Assembly: GCF_000576305.1 (NCBI RefSeq)
Contig: NZ_BAVZ01000010.1
Coordinates: 1 to 64,000, forward strand
Direction of reading: 5' to 3'
Length of the DNA: 64,000 nt
Source of the DNA: Paenibacillus pini JCM 16418
GTDB taxonomy: Bacteria; Bacillota; Bacilli; Paenibacillales; Paenibacillaceae
This document shows, piece after piece, positions 39,391 to 49,087 of the stretch; position 1 is the first letter of the stretch, and each line of letters begins with the position of its first letter. Position numbers and translations under genes: made by a program. A model generated the notes under the pieces. The model worked only from the letters and a program-made list of their open reading frames with translations. It was not told the DNA's origin and made no database searches.

Positions 39391-40935
39391 ATGTCAGCAC
39401 CTAGACCGGTAGCTTTAATTATTATGGACGGATTCGGACTGCGTGGAACGACGGAAGGTAATGCGGTAGCTCAGGCTAACAAACCAAACTACGACCGTCT
39501 TATGAGCAAATATCCGAATACGACACTTACAGCTTGTGGTGAAGCTGTAGGCTTACCTGCCGGACAGATGGGTAACTCTGAAGTGGGCCACTTAAACATT
39601 GGTGCAGGACGGGTTGTCTATCAGGATCTGACACGTATTTCGAAATCGATTCGCGAAGGTGAATTCTTCACGAACCCAACCTTGGTTGAAGCTGTGCAAG
39701 CAGCTAAGAACAATGGGACAAAACTTCACTTGTACGGTCTCCTCTCCGATGGCGGCGTACATAGCCACATTGAACATCTGTATGCCATGCTAGATTTGGC
39801 TAAGAAAGAAGGATTAGATCAAGTCTACATCCATGCTTTCTTGGACGGACGCGACGTGGCTCCAGATTCCGGTAAGAAGTTCATTGAGGAATTACAGGCT
39901 AAGATTGATGAAAAGGGAATTGGCAAAATTGCTACGGTTCAAGGACGTTATTATGCCATGGACCGTGATAAACGCTGGGAACGTGTCGAGAAATCGTATC
40001 GTGCGATTGTGTATGGTGAAGGACCTCAATACACAGATCCAATGCAAGCTGTAATTGAATCGTATAATAAGTCAGTATTCGACGAGTTTGTTGAACCTGC
40101 AGTCATTGTAGATGAAGCAGGCAAACCCGTGTCTTTGGTCGAAAGCGGAGACTCAGTCATCTTCCTAAACTTCCGACCTGACCGAGCAATTCAGCTATCG
40201 CAAGTGTTTACGAGCAATGATTTCCGTGGATTCGACCGCGGACCGAAGTTCCCTACGAACCTTCATTTTGTTTGTCTAACATTGTTCAGCGAAACCGTAG
40301 AAGGATTCGTGGCTTACGAGCCTAAGAATCTTGACAACACACTCGGTGAAGTATTAGTTCAGAACAACAAGAAGCAACTGCGTATTGCGGAAACGGAGAA
40401 GTATCCGCATGTCACTTTCTTTTTCAGTGGTGGACGTGATGTGGAATTGCCGGGTGAGACTCGTATTCTCATCAATTCACCGAAGGTAGCTACGTATGAT
40501 TTGCAGCCAGAGATGAGTGCTTATGAAGTAGCAGCTGCCTGTGTGAAAGAAATAGAAGCAGAGAATCATGACGCAATTATTCTTAATTTTGCAAATCCCG
40601 ACATGGTGGGGCACTCAGGTATGCTTGAGCCTACGATTAAAGCGGTAGAAGTTACCGATGAATGTATGGGTATGGTTGTGGATGCAGTGATTGCCAAGGG
40701 CGGCGTAGCTATTATCATTGCTGACCATGGTAATGCTGATATGGTGTTTGATGAACAGGGACGCCCGTTCACAGCTCATACGACGAATCCAGTACCGTTT
40801 ATTCTAACTGCTGACGATGTTACACTTCGCGAAAGTGGAATTCTTGCAGACGTAGCTCCGACGATCCTAGATCTGATGCAGTTACCGAAGCCGGCAGAAA
40901 TGACGGGACAATCCATGATTGCAACACGTAAATAA
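39391..40935 (+). CDS. gpmI: 2,3-bisphosphoglycerate-independent phosphoglycerate mutase
   Basis: Mn-dependent mutase of the alkaline-phosphatase superfamily interconverting 3- and 2-phosphoglycerate. It has 514 residues. The N-terminal metal site [10 protein letters not shown], phosphoserine region [29 protein letters not shown], and [10 protein letters not shown] are present. ATG 39391 abuts the tpiA TAA. The enzyme is pH-dependent in sporulating Firmicutes. Confidence 0.98.
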   Translation: MSAPRPVALIIMDGFGLRGTTEGNAVAQANKPNYDRLMSKYPNTTLTACGEAVGLPAGQMGNSEVGHLNIGAGRVVYQDLTRISKSIREGEFFTNPTLVEAVQAAKNNGTKLHLYGLLSDGGVHSHIEHLYAMLDLAKKEGLDQVYIHAFLDGRDVAPDSGKKFIEELQAKIDEKGIGKIATVQGRYYAMDRDKRWERVEKSYRAIVYGEGPQYTDPMQAVIESYNKSVFDEFVEPAVIVDEAGKPVSLVESGDSVIFLNFRPDRAIQLSQVFTSNDFRGFDRGPKFPTNLHFVCLTLFSETVEGFVAYEPKNLDNTLGEVLVQNNKKQLRIAETEKYPHVTFFFSGGRDVELPGETRILINSPKVATYDLQPEMSAYEVAAACVKEIEAENHDAIILNFANPDMVGHSGMLEPTIKAVEVTDECMGMVVDAVIAKGGVAIIIADHGNADMVFDEQGRPFTAHTTNPVPFILTADDVTLRESGILADVAPTILDLMQLPKPAEMTGQSMIATRK

Positions 40936-40992
40936 GAGTATAATGAGATTAGATGTGTTATAGAAGCAACTAGGTATGAACAAAAAAATTGA

Positions 40993-42303
<1,311 letters not shown>

Positions 42304-42319
42304 TAAGCCTTATGGCTTT

Positions 42320-42353
42320 AAGAGCTGCCCGGTTTATCCGGGTGGCTCTTTTT
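42320..42353 (+). terminator. Terminator after eno
   Basis: AAGAGCTGCCCGG pairs with CCGGGTGGCTCTT (42320-42350), followed by T residues. Confidence 0.9.
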
Positions 42354-42408
42354 ATAGGGATAAACCCAAATATACGTGGTAAATTAGGAAGCGTTTTCCT
42401 ATATCTTC

Positions 42409-42437
42409 TTGTGTTCGCTACTGTGCTATGGTACAAT
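42409..42437 (+). promoter_or_regulatory. SigA-type promoter of secG
   Basis: TTGTGT (42409-42414), a 17-base spacer and TACAAT (42432-42437) with a TGG extended -10. Confidence 0.75.
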
Positions 42438-42519
42438 AAAAATGCTGTTTATGACGATCATGAGTACTTAACCATTCATATAGAATGATGTTAGCTAAGC
42501 TATTTAGGAGGTGGATTGA

Positions 42520-42753
42520 ATGGAAATCTTTTTGAAAATACTGCTCGTGATTTTCTCCATCGGTTTGATCGCGGTTGTTCTTCTGCAGAAAGGGAAAAGC
42601 GCAGGTCTTTCCGGTGCCATCTCCGGTGGCGCAGAACATCTTTTCGGAAAAACAAAAGCACGTGGCCTAGATTTAGTATTACAGCGTGTAACAATCGTTA
42701 TGGCAGCTGGATTCTTTATCTTATCGGTATGTGTCGCAGTCGTTCTAAAATAA
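42520..42753 (+). CDS. secG: Preprotein translocase subunit SecG
   Basis: Small membrane protein of 77 residues that assists SecYEG protein export. Two hydrophobic segments (about residues 3-20 and 54-76) flank the conserved loop [32 protein letters not shown] precedes ATG 42520. It sits upstream of rnr and smpB in the order conserved in Bacillales. Confidence 0.95.
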   Translation: MEIFLKILLVIFSIGLIAVVLLQKGKSAGLSGAISGGAEHLFGKTKARGLDLVLQRVTIVMAAGFFILSVCVAVVLK

Positions 42754-42765
42754 TAAGAAATAGAG

Positions 42766-42809
42766 AAACCTTCGCTCTTTCGAATAGAAGATGAGCGGGG
42801 GTTTTTTTT
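42766..42809 (+). terminator. Terminator after secG
   Basis: AAACCTTCGCTC (42766-42777) pairs with GAGCGGGGGTTT (42793-42804) with two G-T wobbles, followed by a T run. Confidence 0.8.
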
Positions 42810-42983
42810 AAGTTTATTAGGCAATATACCCAGCCTTTAATCAACGTAAAATCAAGCCCGATAAGGGATGTAACAGATTAAATTCGTGTATACTAGGGTA
42901 TGAGTATACTAAGAAGTTTTTTATACAAGAACGCATACATAGTACTTGCGGACAAATCCTGCAAGTCACCTGAGGTGATAAAG

Positions 42984-45845
42984 ATGATAACGGAACAAAC
43001 ATTACTTGATTGGCTGCGGGATCCCGCCTATAAACCGATGACCTATCAGGAACTCGAAAAGCATTTTGAAATTCGTGATGCATTGGAGTTTAAAGATTTA
43101 ATTAAGTTGTTAAACGCATTAGAACAGGACGGCAAGATCATCATGACGAATGGCGAGCGCTATGGCGTACCCGAGCGGCTTGATTTGTTGCGCGGACGTT
43201 TACAGGCTCATGCGAAGGGTTTTGCTTTTCTGATTCCAGACGATAAGGAACATCCCGACGTTTACATTAATGCAAATGATCTAAAAAGTGCGATGAATGG
43301 CGATACGGTGCTGGCTAAAGTGACTTCGCAAAGTCCAGCTGGCGGTAAGCTTGAAGGTGTAGTTGTATCCATTGTAAACCGGGCAGTAACTCAAATTGTA
43401 GGCGTTTTCCAAGGACATGAAGCATACGGCTTTGTGCTACCAGATGACAAACGGATTAATCGCGATATTTTTGTTCCTAAGCATGCATTTGGTGGAGCTG
43501 TGGATGGGGACAAGGTCGTTGCCAAAATCGTAAGTTATCCCGAAGGAAAATCTGCAGCTGAAGGCGCAGTTATTGAAATACTCGGACATAAAGATGATCC
43601 AGGCGTGGATATTCTATCCATTATCCGTAAGCATCAGCTACCTGAAGGCTTCCCTGAGGAAGTATTAGCTGAAGCAGAACAAGCACCAGATTCGATTACG
43701 GAAGAAGAAATTGTGTCTCAAGGTCGCCGTGATCTACGCGGTAAAAATATTGTGACGATTGATGGCGAAGATGCGAAGGACCTCGATGATGCGGTTAACG
43801 TAGAGCTTTTGCCGAATGGTCATTTCAGACTTGGTGTACATATCGCTGATGTTGGTTATTATGTACGTGAAAATTCTGAGCTTGATAAAGAAGCATACAG
43901 CCGTGGTTGCAGTGTGTACTTGGTAGACCGTGTTATTCCGATGATCCCTCACCGTCTATCTAACGGTATTTGCAGTTTAAACCCTCAGGTTGATCGTCTT
44001 ACACTTTCGTGTGAAATGGAATTTGACGAGCAGATGAAGGTCGTTTCCCATGATGTGTTTACGAGTGTGATTAAGACTAAAGAGCGTATGACCTACTCTA
44101 ATGTTCGTAAGATTCTGGAAGAAGAAGATCCAGAACTTATGGAGCGTTACAGCGAACTGGTAGGCGATTTCCGCTTGATGAAGGAGCTTGCTCTGAAGCT
44201 TCGCGGTCGCCGTATGAAGCGTGGGGCCGTTGATTTCGACTTCGTAGAGTCCAAGGTTATTCTGGATGAGAGCGGCAAGCCGATCGACATCGTGAAGCGT
44301 GAACGTTCAATTGCAGAACAGATTATTGAAGAATTTATGTTAGCAGCTAATGAGACAGTGGCAGAACATTTCTACTGGCTTAAAGTGCCTTTCCTATATC
44401 GGATTCACGAAAATCCAGACCCAGAAAAGCTGCAGAACTTCATGGCGTTTGCAGCGAATTTCGGTCATCATGTCAAAGGACGTGGCAATGATATTCATCC
44501 GCGTGCATTGCAGAACCTTCTGGAAGACATTCAAGGAACGAAAGAGCAGACGGTTATTAGTACAATGATGCTGCGCTCTATGAAGCAAGCGAAGTATGCT
44601 GCGGAAACGTCAGGACACTTTGGTTTGGCGGCAGAATATTATTCACACTTTACCTCTCCGATTCGTCGTTATCCAGACTTAGCCATTCACCGGGTAATCC
44701 GTGAAGTTATCGAGAATAAAAATGTGTTATCTGATAAGCGTCAAGAATATTTGGCAGCTCGGATGCCGGATATTGCTCAACAGTCTTCTGAGCGTGAGCG
44801 TGTTGCTGTCGAGGCAGAGCGTGATACAGATCAACTGAAGAAAGCTGAGTTTATGCTGGATAAGGTTGGCGAAGACTTTGACGGTATTATTAGTAGCGTA
44901 ACGAGTTTCGGCATGTTCATTGAGTTAGAAAATACAGTTGAAGGTCTTATTCGTCTCAGCTCACTAAGCGACGACTATTACCATTTCGATGAAAGTTCAA
45001 TGTCTTTGATTGGCGAGCGTACTTCGAACGTATACCGCATTGGTGATGACATCAAGATTCGTGTAGCACGTGTCAACATGGACGATCATACGATTGACTT
45101 CGAGCTGCCAGATATGAAGCCGCGAAGAGAAGGTAATCGTGGTGGTGGATTTGGCGGCCGCGGGGGAGCTGGCCGTAAAGGTGGAGCTCCTGCCCGTGAA
45201 GGCGGAGCAACTCGTGGTGGACGCGGCGCAGCTAAAGGCAGCGGTGGAGAACGTGGATCCAAAGCTGGAGCAGGCAAGGGTGCTGGAGCTGTTCCAGCTT
45301 CGCGCGTTACAAGCGCAGGCGGACGTAAGCGTGGAGGCAAAGGTGGAGCTGTACATGCCAATGCAGAGCGTAGCCGCACGGTGGCAGGCGACAACAGCGA
45401 GGCGACACGCGTGAATAACGTGGGCGCAGCTGAAAGCGCAAGCCCAGCAAGCTCTAGCGAAGGCCGCGAGAGCAAAGGCGGTAAGCGGGGCATTCACGCG
45501 AATCCGAAGCGTAGCCGTGAAGGTGTAGGTGGTAAATACGGTGATCCGAACCGTAAAGGTTTTGCTTTTGGATCAGGTAAAGGTGGCTACGGCGCAGCAC
45601 CATCCTCCGGAGGAGACACGTACATTAGTCCGAATTCAAGTGCTGGACGCCGTAAGAAAACGTCTGAGAATGGCGTATTCATTGGTGAAGGTGCAACCCG
45701 TGGTAGAAACGCAGGGGGATCAGGCGCAGGAAAGCCAGCCGGTGAGAATAGCGGTACGCCTGGTGAAGGCGGTCGTAAGCGTAAGAAGAAAACAAAAGGT
45801 GAAGCGAATAACAGTACAGCTGGTTTTGTACGTAAGAACCAGTAG
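42984..45845 (+). CDS. rnr: Ribonuclease R with a long basic Gly-rich tail
   Basis: Processive 3'-5' exoribonuclease that degrades structured RNA and partners with tmRNA/SmpB, encoded next. It has about 953 residues from ATG 42984 (GAGGTGAT upstream; ATG 42900 unsupported). The N-terminal winged helix is followed by cold-shock domains, the RNB domain with IDGEDAKDLDDAVNVE, and an S1 domain (DFDGIISSVTSFGMFIELE). From about residue 714 a 240-residue tail rich in Gly, Arg, Lys, Ala and Ser begins, with RGG-like steps (GNRGGGFGGRGG) and a lysine-rich end (KRKKKTK). Typical Bacillus RNase R is ~780 residues, so the tail is an addition that probably binds RNA. Confidence 0.95.
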   Translation: MITEQTLLDWLRDPAYKPMTYQELEKHFEIRDALEFKDLIKLLNALEQDGKIIMTNGERYGVPERLDLLRGRLQAHAKGFAFLIPDDKEHPDVYINANDLKSAMNGDTVLAKVTSQSPAGGKLEGVVVSIVNRAVTQIVGVFQGHEAYGFVLPDDKRINRDIFVPKHAFGGAVDGDKVVAKIVSYPEGKSAAEGAVIEILGHKDDPGVDILSIIRKHQLPEGFPEEVLAEAEQAPDSITEEEIVSQGRRDLRGKNIVTIDGEDAKDLDDAVNVELLPNGHFRLGVHIADVGYYVRENSELDKEAYSRGCSVYLVDRVIPMIPHRLSNGICSLNPQVDRLTLSCEMEFDEQMKVVSHDVFTSVIKTKERMTYSNVRKILEEEDPELMERYSELVGDFRLMKELALKLRGRRMKRGAVDFDFVESKVILDESGKPIDIVKRERSIAEQIIEEFMLAANETVAEHFYWLKVPFLYRIHENPDPEKLQNFMAFAANFGHHVKGRGNDIHPRALQNLLEDIQGTKEQTVISTMMLRSMKQAKYAAETSGHFGLAAEYYSHFTSPIRRYPDLAIHRVIREVIENKNVLSDKRQEYLAARMPDIAQQSSERERVAVEAERDTDQLKKAEFMLDKVGEDFDGIISSVTSFGMFIELENTVEGLIRLSSLSDDYYHFDESSMSLIGERTSNVYRIGDDIKIRVARVNMDDHTIDFELPDMKPRREGNRGGGFGGRGGAGRKGGAPAREGGATRGGRGAAKGSGGERGSKAGAGKGAGAVPASRVTSAGGRKRGGKGGAVHANAERSRTVAGDNSEATRVNNVGAAESASPASSSEGRESKGGKRGIHANPKRSREGVGGKYGDPNRKGFAFGSGKGGYGAAPSSGGDTYISPNSSAGRRKKTSENGVFIGEGATRGRNAGGSGAGKPAGENSGTPGEGGRKRKKKTKGEANNSTAGFVRKNQ

Positions 45846-45883
45846 TCTGCTAGCTACGCCCTTGAAATTGAATATTTGAGTTG

Positions 45884-45956
45884 ATACAATTAATCTCTAG
45901 CGTAGTTGATGGATACCGTAGAGGTGATGCATCAGATACGCGGAGATTAATTGTAT
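45884..45956 (+). repeat. Long nested inverted repeat between rnr and smpB
   Basis: ATACAATTAATCTC (45884-45897) is repeated exactly inverted as GAGATTAATTGTAT (45943-45956). Inside it, GCGTA pairs with TACGC and TGATG with CATCA, so the 73 bases can fold into one long imperfect hairpin. A short T run follows (TTTT). It may be a terminator for rnr, an mRNA processing element, or a small mobile-element remnant; no target-site duplication is evident. Confidence 0.75.
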
Positions 45957-45984
45957 TTTAAATGTAAACGTAAGGAGTGAGCCC

Positions 45985-46464
45985 ATGGGTAAGAAAAGTG
46001 ATGGCAAAGTGTTAGCTCAGAACAAAAAAGCTTCCCATGATTATTTTATTGAGGATACTTTTGAAGCGGGTATGGTGCTCACGGGAACAGAGATTAAATC
46101 CATTCGTAATGCACGTGTGAACATTGGGGATGCTTTTGCGACCATTCGTAACGGTGAAATCCAAATTCACAATATGCACATTAGTCCTTTTGAACAAGGG
46201 AACCGTAATAATCCAACAGATCCAACACGTACTCGTAAGCTACTCATGCATAAAGTGCAGATCCATAGGCTACTTGGCTTGTCTAAGCAGGAAGGATACT
46301 CGATTGTGCCGCTTAAGATCTATATCCGAAATGGTTATGCAAAGCTACTGATTGGATTAGGTAAAGGTAAGAAGCAGTATGATAAACGGGACACCGCAGC
46401 TAAAAAAGATGCACAGCGTGATATTCAGCGGGCATTGCGTGAGAAGCAGAAGATTGCGCGCTAA
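45985..46464 (+). CDS. smpB: SsrA-binding protein SmpB
   Basis: RNA-binding OB-fold protein that brings tmRNA to stalled ribosomes. It has 159 residues. The N-terminal [29 protein letters not shown] is the family hallmark, and the basic C-terminal tail ([17 protein letters not shown]) enters the empty mRNA channel. AAGGAGTGAG precedes ATG 45985. The tmRNA gene follows 229 bases downstream. Confidence 0.97.
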   Translation: MGKKSDGKVLAQNKKASHDYFIEDTFEAGMVLTGTEIKSIRNARVNIGDAFATIRNGEIQIHNMHISPFEQGNRNNPTDPTRTRKLLMHKVQIHRLLGLSKQEGYSIVPLKIYIRNGYAKLLIGLGKGKKQYDKRDTAAKKDAQRDIQRALREKQKIAR

Positions 46465-46692
46465 ATGCTTGGCATATCCCGCCAAGGCAAGTTTCGCCTG
46501 TATTTCCTACAAGCAGTGTGTCATTTTGCTCTAATTGTGTGATATACTATTATATGTTGACGCTCGACATGTGAGCCATGAGTTAGGCAATTGCTTCTGG
46601 ACATCCTTTTTCATGGAGGAGAAGGATGCGGAATAGATAGCTACTGTGCTGAACATTGCTTTAATCTAATCCGAAGGAGCCCTTTATATTAA

Positions 46693-47055
46693 GGGGGCGT
46701 TCTTGGATTCGACGGGGATAGTTCGAGCATGGGTAGCGGGTAGTGGGGACGCGTCCGCTTTATCAACGCTAACGCCTATTAAACGGCAAACAACAAAACA
46801 ACTACGCTTTAGCAGCTTAATAACCTGTTAGCGTGCTCCTACCTAGCATCGCCCATGTGACTAGACTAGGGGCTAACAAATAGTGGGATACGCCGCTTCG
46901 GTCTCCGCCTGGGGTCGACGGAAGAAGATAATCAGGCTGACCCAAAGAGAATCCGGTAACGGGGAGTCCCTAGGGTGACATCAAAACTGTTACTACACCC
47001 GTAGAAGCTTATGTGTCGTTATTTTCGGACAGGGGTTCGACTCCCCTCGCCTCCA
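46693..47055 (+). ncRNA. ssrA: Transfer-messenger RNA (tmRNA)
   Basis: 363-base tmRNA. The 5' end GGGGGCG (46693-46699) pairs with CGCCTCC (47048-47054), and the T-arm GGGGTTCGACTCCCC is intact; CCA is not encoded. The tag frame at 46785-46817 reads GKQQNNYALAA followed by two stop codons. It releases stalled ribosomes with SmpB and marks the nascent chain for ClpXP. It is adjacent to smpB, the usual arrangement. Confidence 0.97.
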
Positions 47056-47066
47056 TATGTACCATC

Positions 47067-47096
47067 AAAAAAGACACCGATAAGGTGTCTTTTTTC
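47067..47096 (+). terminator. Terminator after ssrA
   Basis: AAAAAAGACACC (47067-47078) pairs with GGTGTCTTTTTT (47084-47095). Confidence 0.95.
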
Positions 47097-47238
47097 TATT
47101 GAAGGATGATATCCTTTTTACATTGACGGACTAAAACTGCGAGAGCATAAGATTCGTAATTCGTATGGATTATAACTTGAGTTAAGAAAATATGACTACA
47201 GAAAAATCTGTAGTCATTTCTTTAAAAGAATTAGAAAG

Positions 47239-48580
47239 TTAAGGAAGTACCTTCCAAACATCTGCATTACCTGGAGTTTCACCCTGAGTCCACCATTTTG
47301 CTTCATAGTTAACATTGTTGTAGCTTACTTTGCTGCCACCCACGTAAGAAGTGGATGCATTCCAAGCTGGGTATGCAGCAGGTGCACTAGGAGTAGTTAC
47401 ATTGACAACATTGCTGGCAGCGGATACATTACCAGCGGCATCTACAGCTTTTACTGTAAAGGAGTAGGCGGTATTAGCTGTCAGACCAGAAACCGTGTAA
47501 GCAACCGTCGAGCCTGAAACCGTAGCGATTAATGTGGAGCCTTTGAATACCTGGTAGCCTGTTACCGCCACATTATCGGTTGAAGCATTCCACATTAAAG
47601 GAATTGTCGTTGATGTAGATGTTCCCATCACATGCAGGGTTGTTGGAGCTGCAGGAGCCTGAGTATCAGATCCTGAAACAGCTTGTGTAGTAAAGGATGC
47701 GGCATTGCTGGCTGGTGATACATTACCGGCGGCATCTACTGCTTTTACAGTAATGTTGTAGGCTGTATTAGATGCTAGGCCTGTTAGATTGTAAGTCAGT
47801 GCACTTGTGGAAGCAATTTGAGTGGAACCGTTAAATATACGATAATTCGTAACTCCTACATTATCTGTAGCAGCATTCCATGAAAGGGTAGCACTAGTAC
47901 TGGCAACATTGGAGGCAGATACGCTTGCAGGAGCAGTTGGTGCTGTGGTATCTGCGTTTCCACTACCACCAGAGAAGTTAACGTCAATGACATTGTAGAA
48001 TGCATTTCCTGTATCGGAAATCTCCCAAACCGCAAGAATAACTTGATATCCCGTTCTGCTCGGTACGTTGCAAGTGTCCGAATAGGAATTCGACGGCTGA
48101 CCTTTATACGCTACATTACAGAAAGGAGTTAAATCAAAGGATGCCCGGGTTAATGGTGCATTCGGGTCCCAGTTTTGCTTAGTAATATAGTATTTCCAGC
48201 TGGCTGTGGCATGAGGGACTTTTAAAGTCCAGTTGAACGTAGTGGGGCCAGCGGAAATATTCACCTTTGTCCAGCGAGTAGCGGATTGCTCATCTAGTGG
48301 AGCGAATAAGCCGTTAGCACTTGCGATTTTGCCATCGGCTGGACCTGCTGCAGGAAATCCTTTTGCTGCTTCTAAGCTATAGGCTCATAAATAATAAGTC
48401 CGCAGTTCTTATTCGTTCCTTTTGCACATAAATCCGCACGGCTGGATGGATTACTTACATATCCGTGAGCAGATGCTTTAGACTCGAATAAGAATAGAGC
48501 CATAATCGCCAGTGTTGCCAATAGAAAGCCCGCCAAGGCCTTTTTTATAAGATTAGAATTAGGTAACTTAAGGTTGACAT
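47239..48580 (-). pseudogene. Chitin-active lytic polysaccharide monooxygenase (AA10) with FN3 and CBM modules, two frameshifts
   Basis: Secreted copper enzyme that oxidatively cleaves chitin. Read on the minus strand from ATG 48580 (GAGGAGG upstream), the signal peptide ends ...SKASA and the mature chain begins HGYVSNPSSRADLC, the N-terminal histidine of the AA10 copper brace. Then follow the rest of the AA10 domain (NISAGPTTFNWTLKVPHATA...), two FN3 domains (APTAPASVSASNV..., APAAPTTLHV...), and a C-terminal CBM5/12 (AYPAWNASTSYVGGSKVSYNN). One base is missing near the start (about 48566-48573) and another near 48381, where a TAG otherwise ends the AA10 frame. Adding both gives a 447-residue protein. 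Confidence 0.85.
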
Positions 48581-49000
48581 TAAAAAAACTCCTCCTCTAA
48601 TATTCAAACTATTTACGAAGAACAATAGGATCATTTGTACCTTTCATGCGTAACGGTGTACTTTTCACCTCCTTTCAAGTCAGAAATGTATGCTATTAAT
48701 GTCGGATCTTGTATCATTTCGATATGGACAAGATAGCGCTTTCATTTAAGAAATTATTTATAAAGTTTTTGGAATAAAAGGAATTAAATACTATTTTATA
48801 TTAGGCAATAGTGGCCTGCAATATTTAATGAGGATTTAGTTGATTTATTTAAAGAATAGTTGAATATTATTATTAATAATTAGAGATAAAATTCCGATGG
48901 GGTAATTGCATTGAGTATTTTATTTGCTTCTGTACAATCGGTTGCTATGATACTATATAAATAGGTTTAAAAGTTGGCTGTTACCTGATTTACAGATGCT
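48581..49000. other. Intergenic region between the LPMO and GH3 genes
   Basis: A/T-rich region holding the divergent control sequences of both genes. On the minus strand there is a perfect Shine-Dalgarno AAAGGAGGTGA (about 48666-48676) that does not serve the LPMO. A 19-codon frame begins at the GTG inside it (48668 down to 48609; MKSTPLRMKGTNDPIVLRK). On the plus strand a second promoter-like pair is TTGCTT (48924) and TATGAT (48946), 16 bases apart. I see no riboswitch. Confidence 0.45.
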
Positions 49001-49029
49001 TTGATATAAACAGGAATTCGTTATAAAAT
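49001..49029 (+). promoter_or_regulatory. SigA-type promoter of the GH3 gene
   Basis: TTGATA (49001-49006), a 17-base spacer and TAAAAT (49024-49029), about 58 bases before the GH3 start codon. Confidence 0.55.
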
Positions 49030-49087
49030 TTTGGGCCGTTTTACATAAGCTTTTAAATATCAGATTTATCATTTGGGAGGGAATTAA

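Noticed and set aside
45086-45497. Long open frames antisense to the RNase R tail
   Set aside because: They arise from the GC-rich repetitive Gly/Arg codons. The proteins are low-complexity with no start site or homology; they are shadows of rnr.
45884-45956. Calling the inverted repeat a transposable MITE
   Set aside because: No target-site duplication flanks it and no second copy was noticed in the window, so it is listed only as an inverted repeat.
48581-49087. Cyclic-di-GMP riboswitch upstream of the LPMO
   Set aside because: Such riboswitches occur before chitin-binding protein genes in some bacteria, but the conserved core motifs are not present on either strand here.
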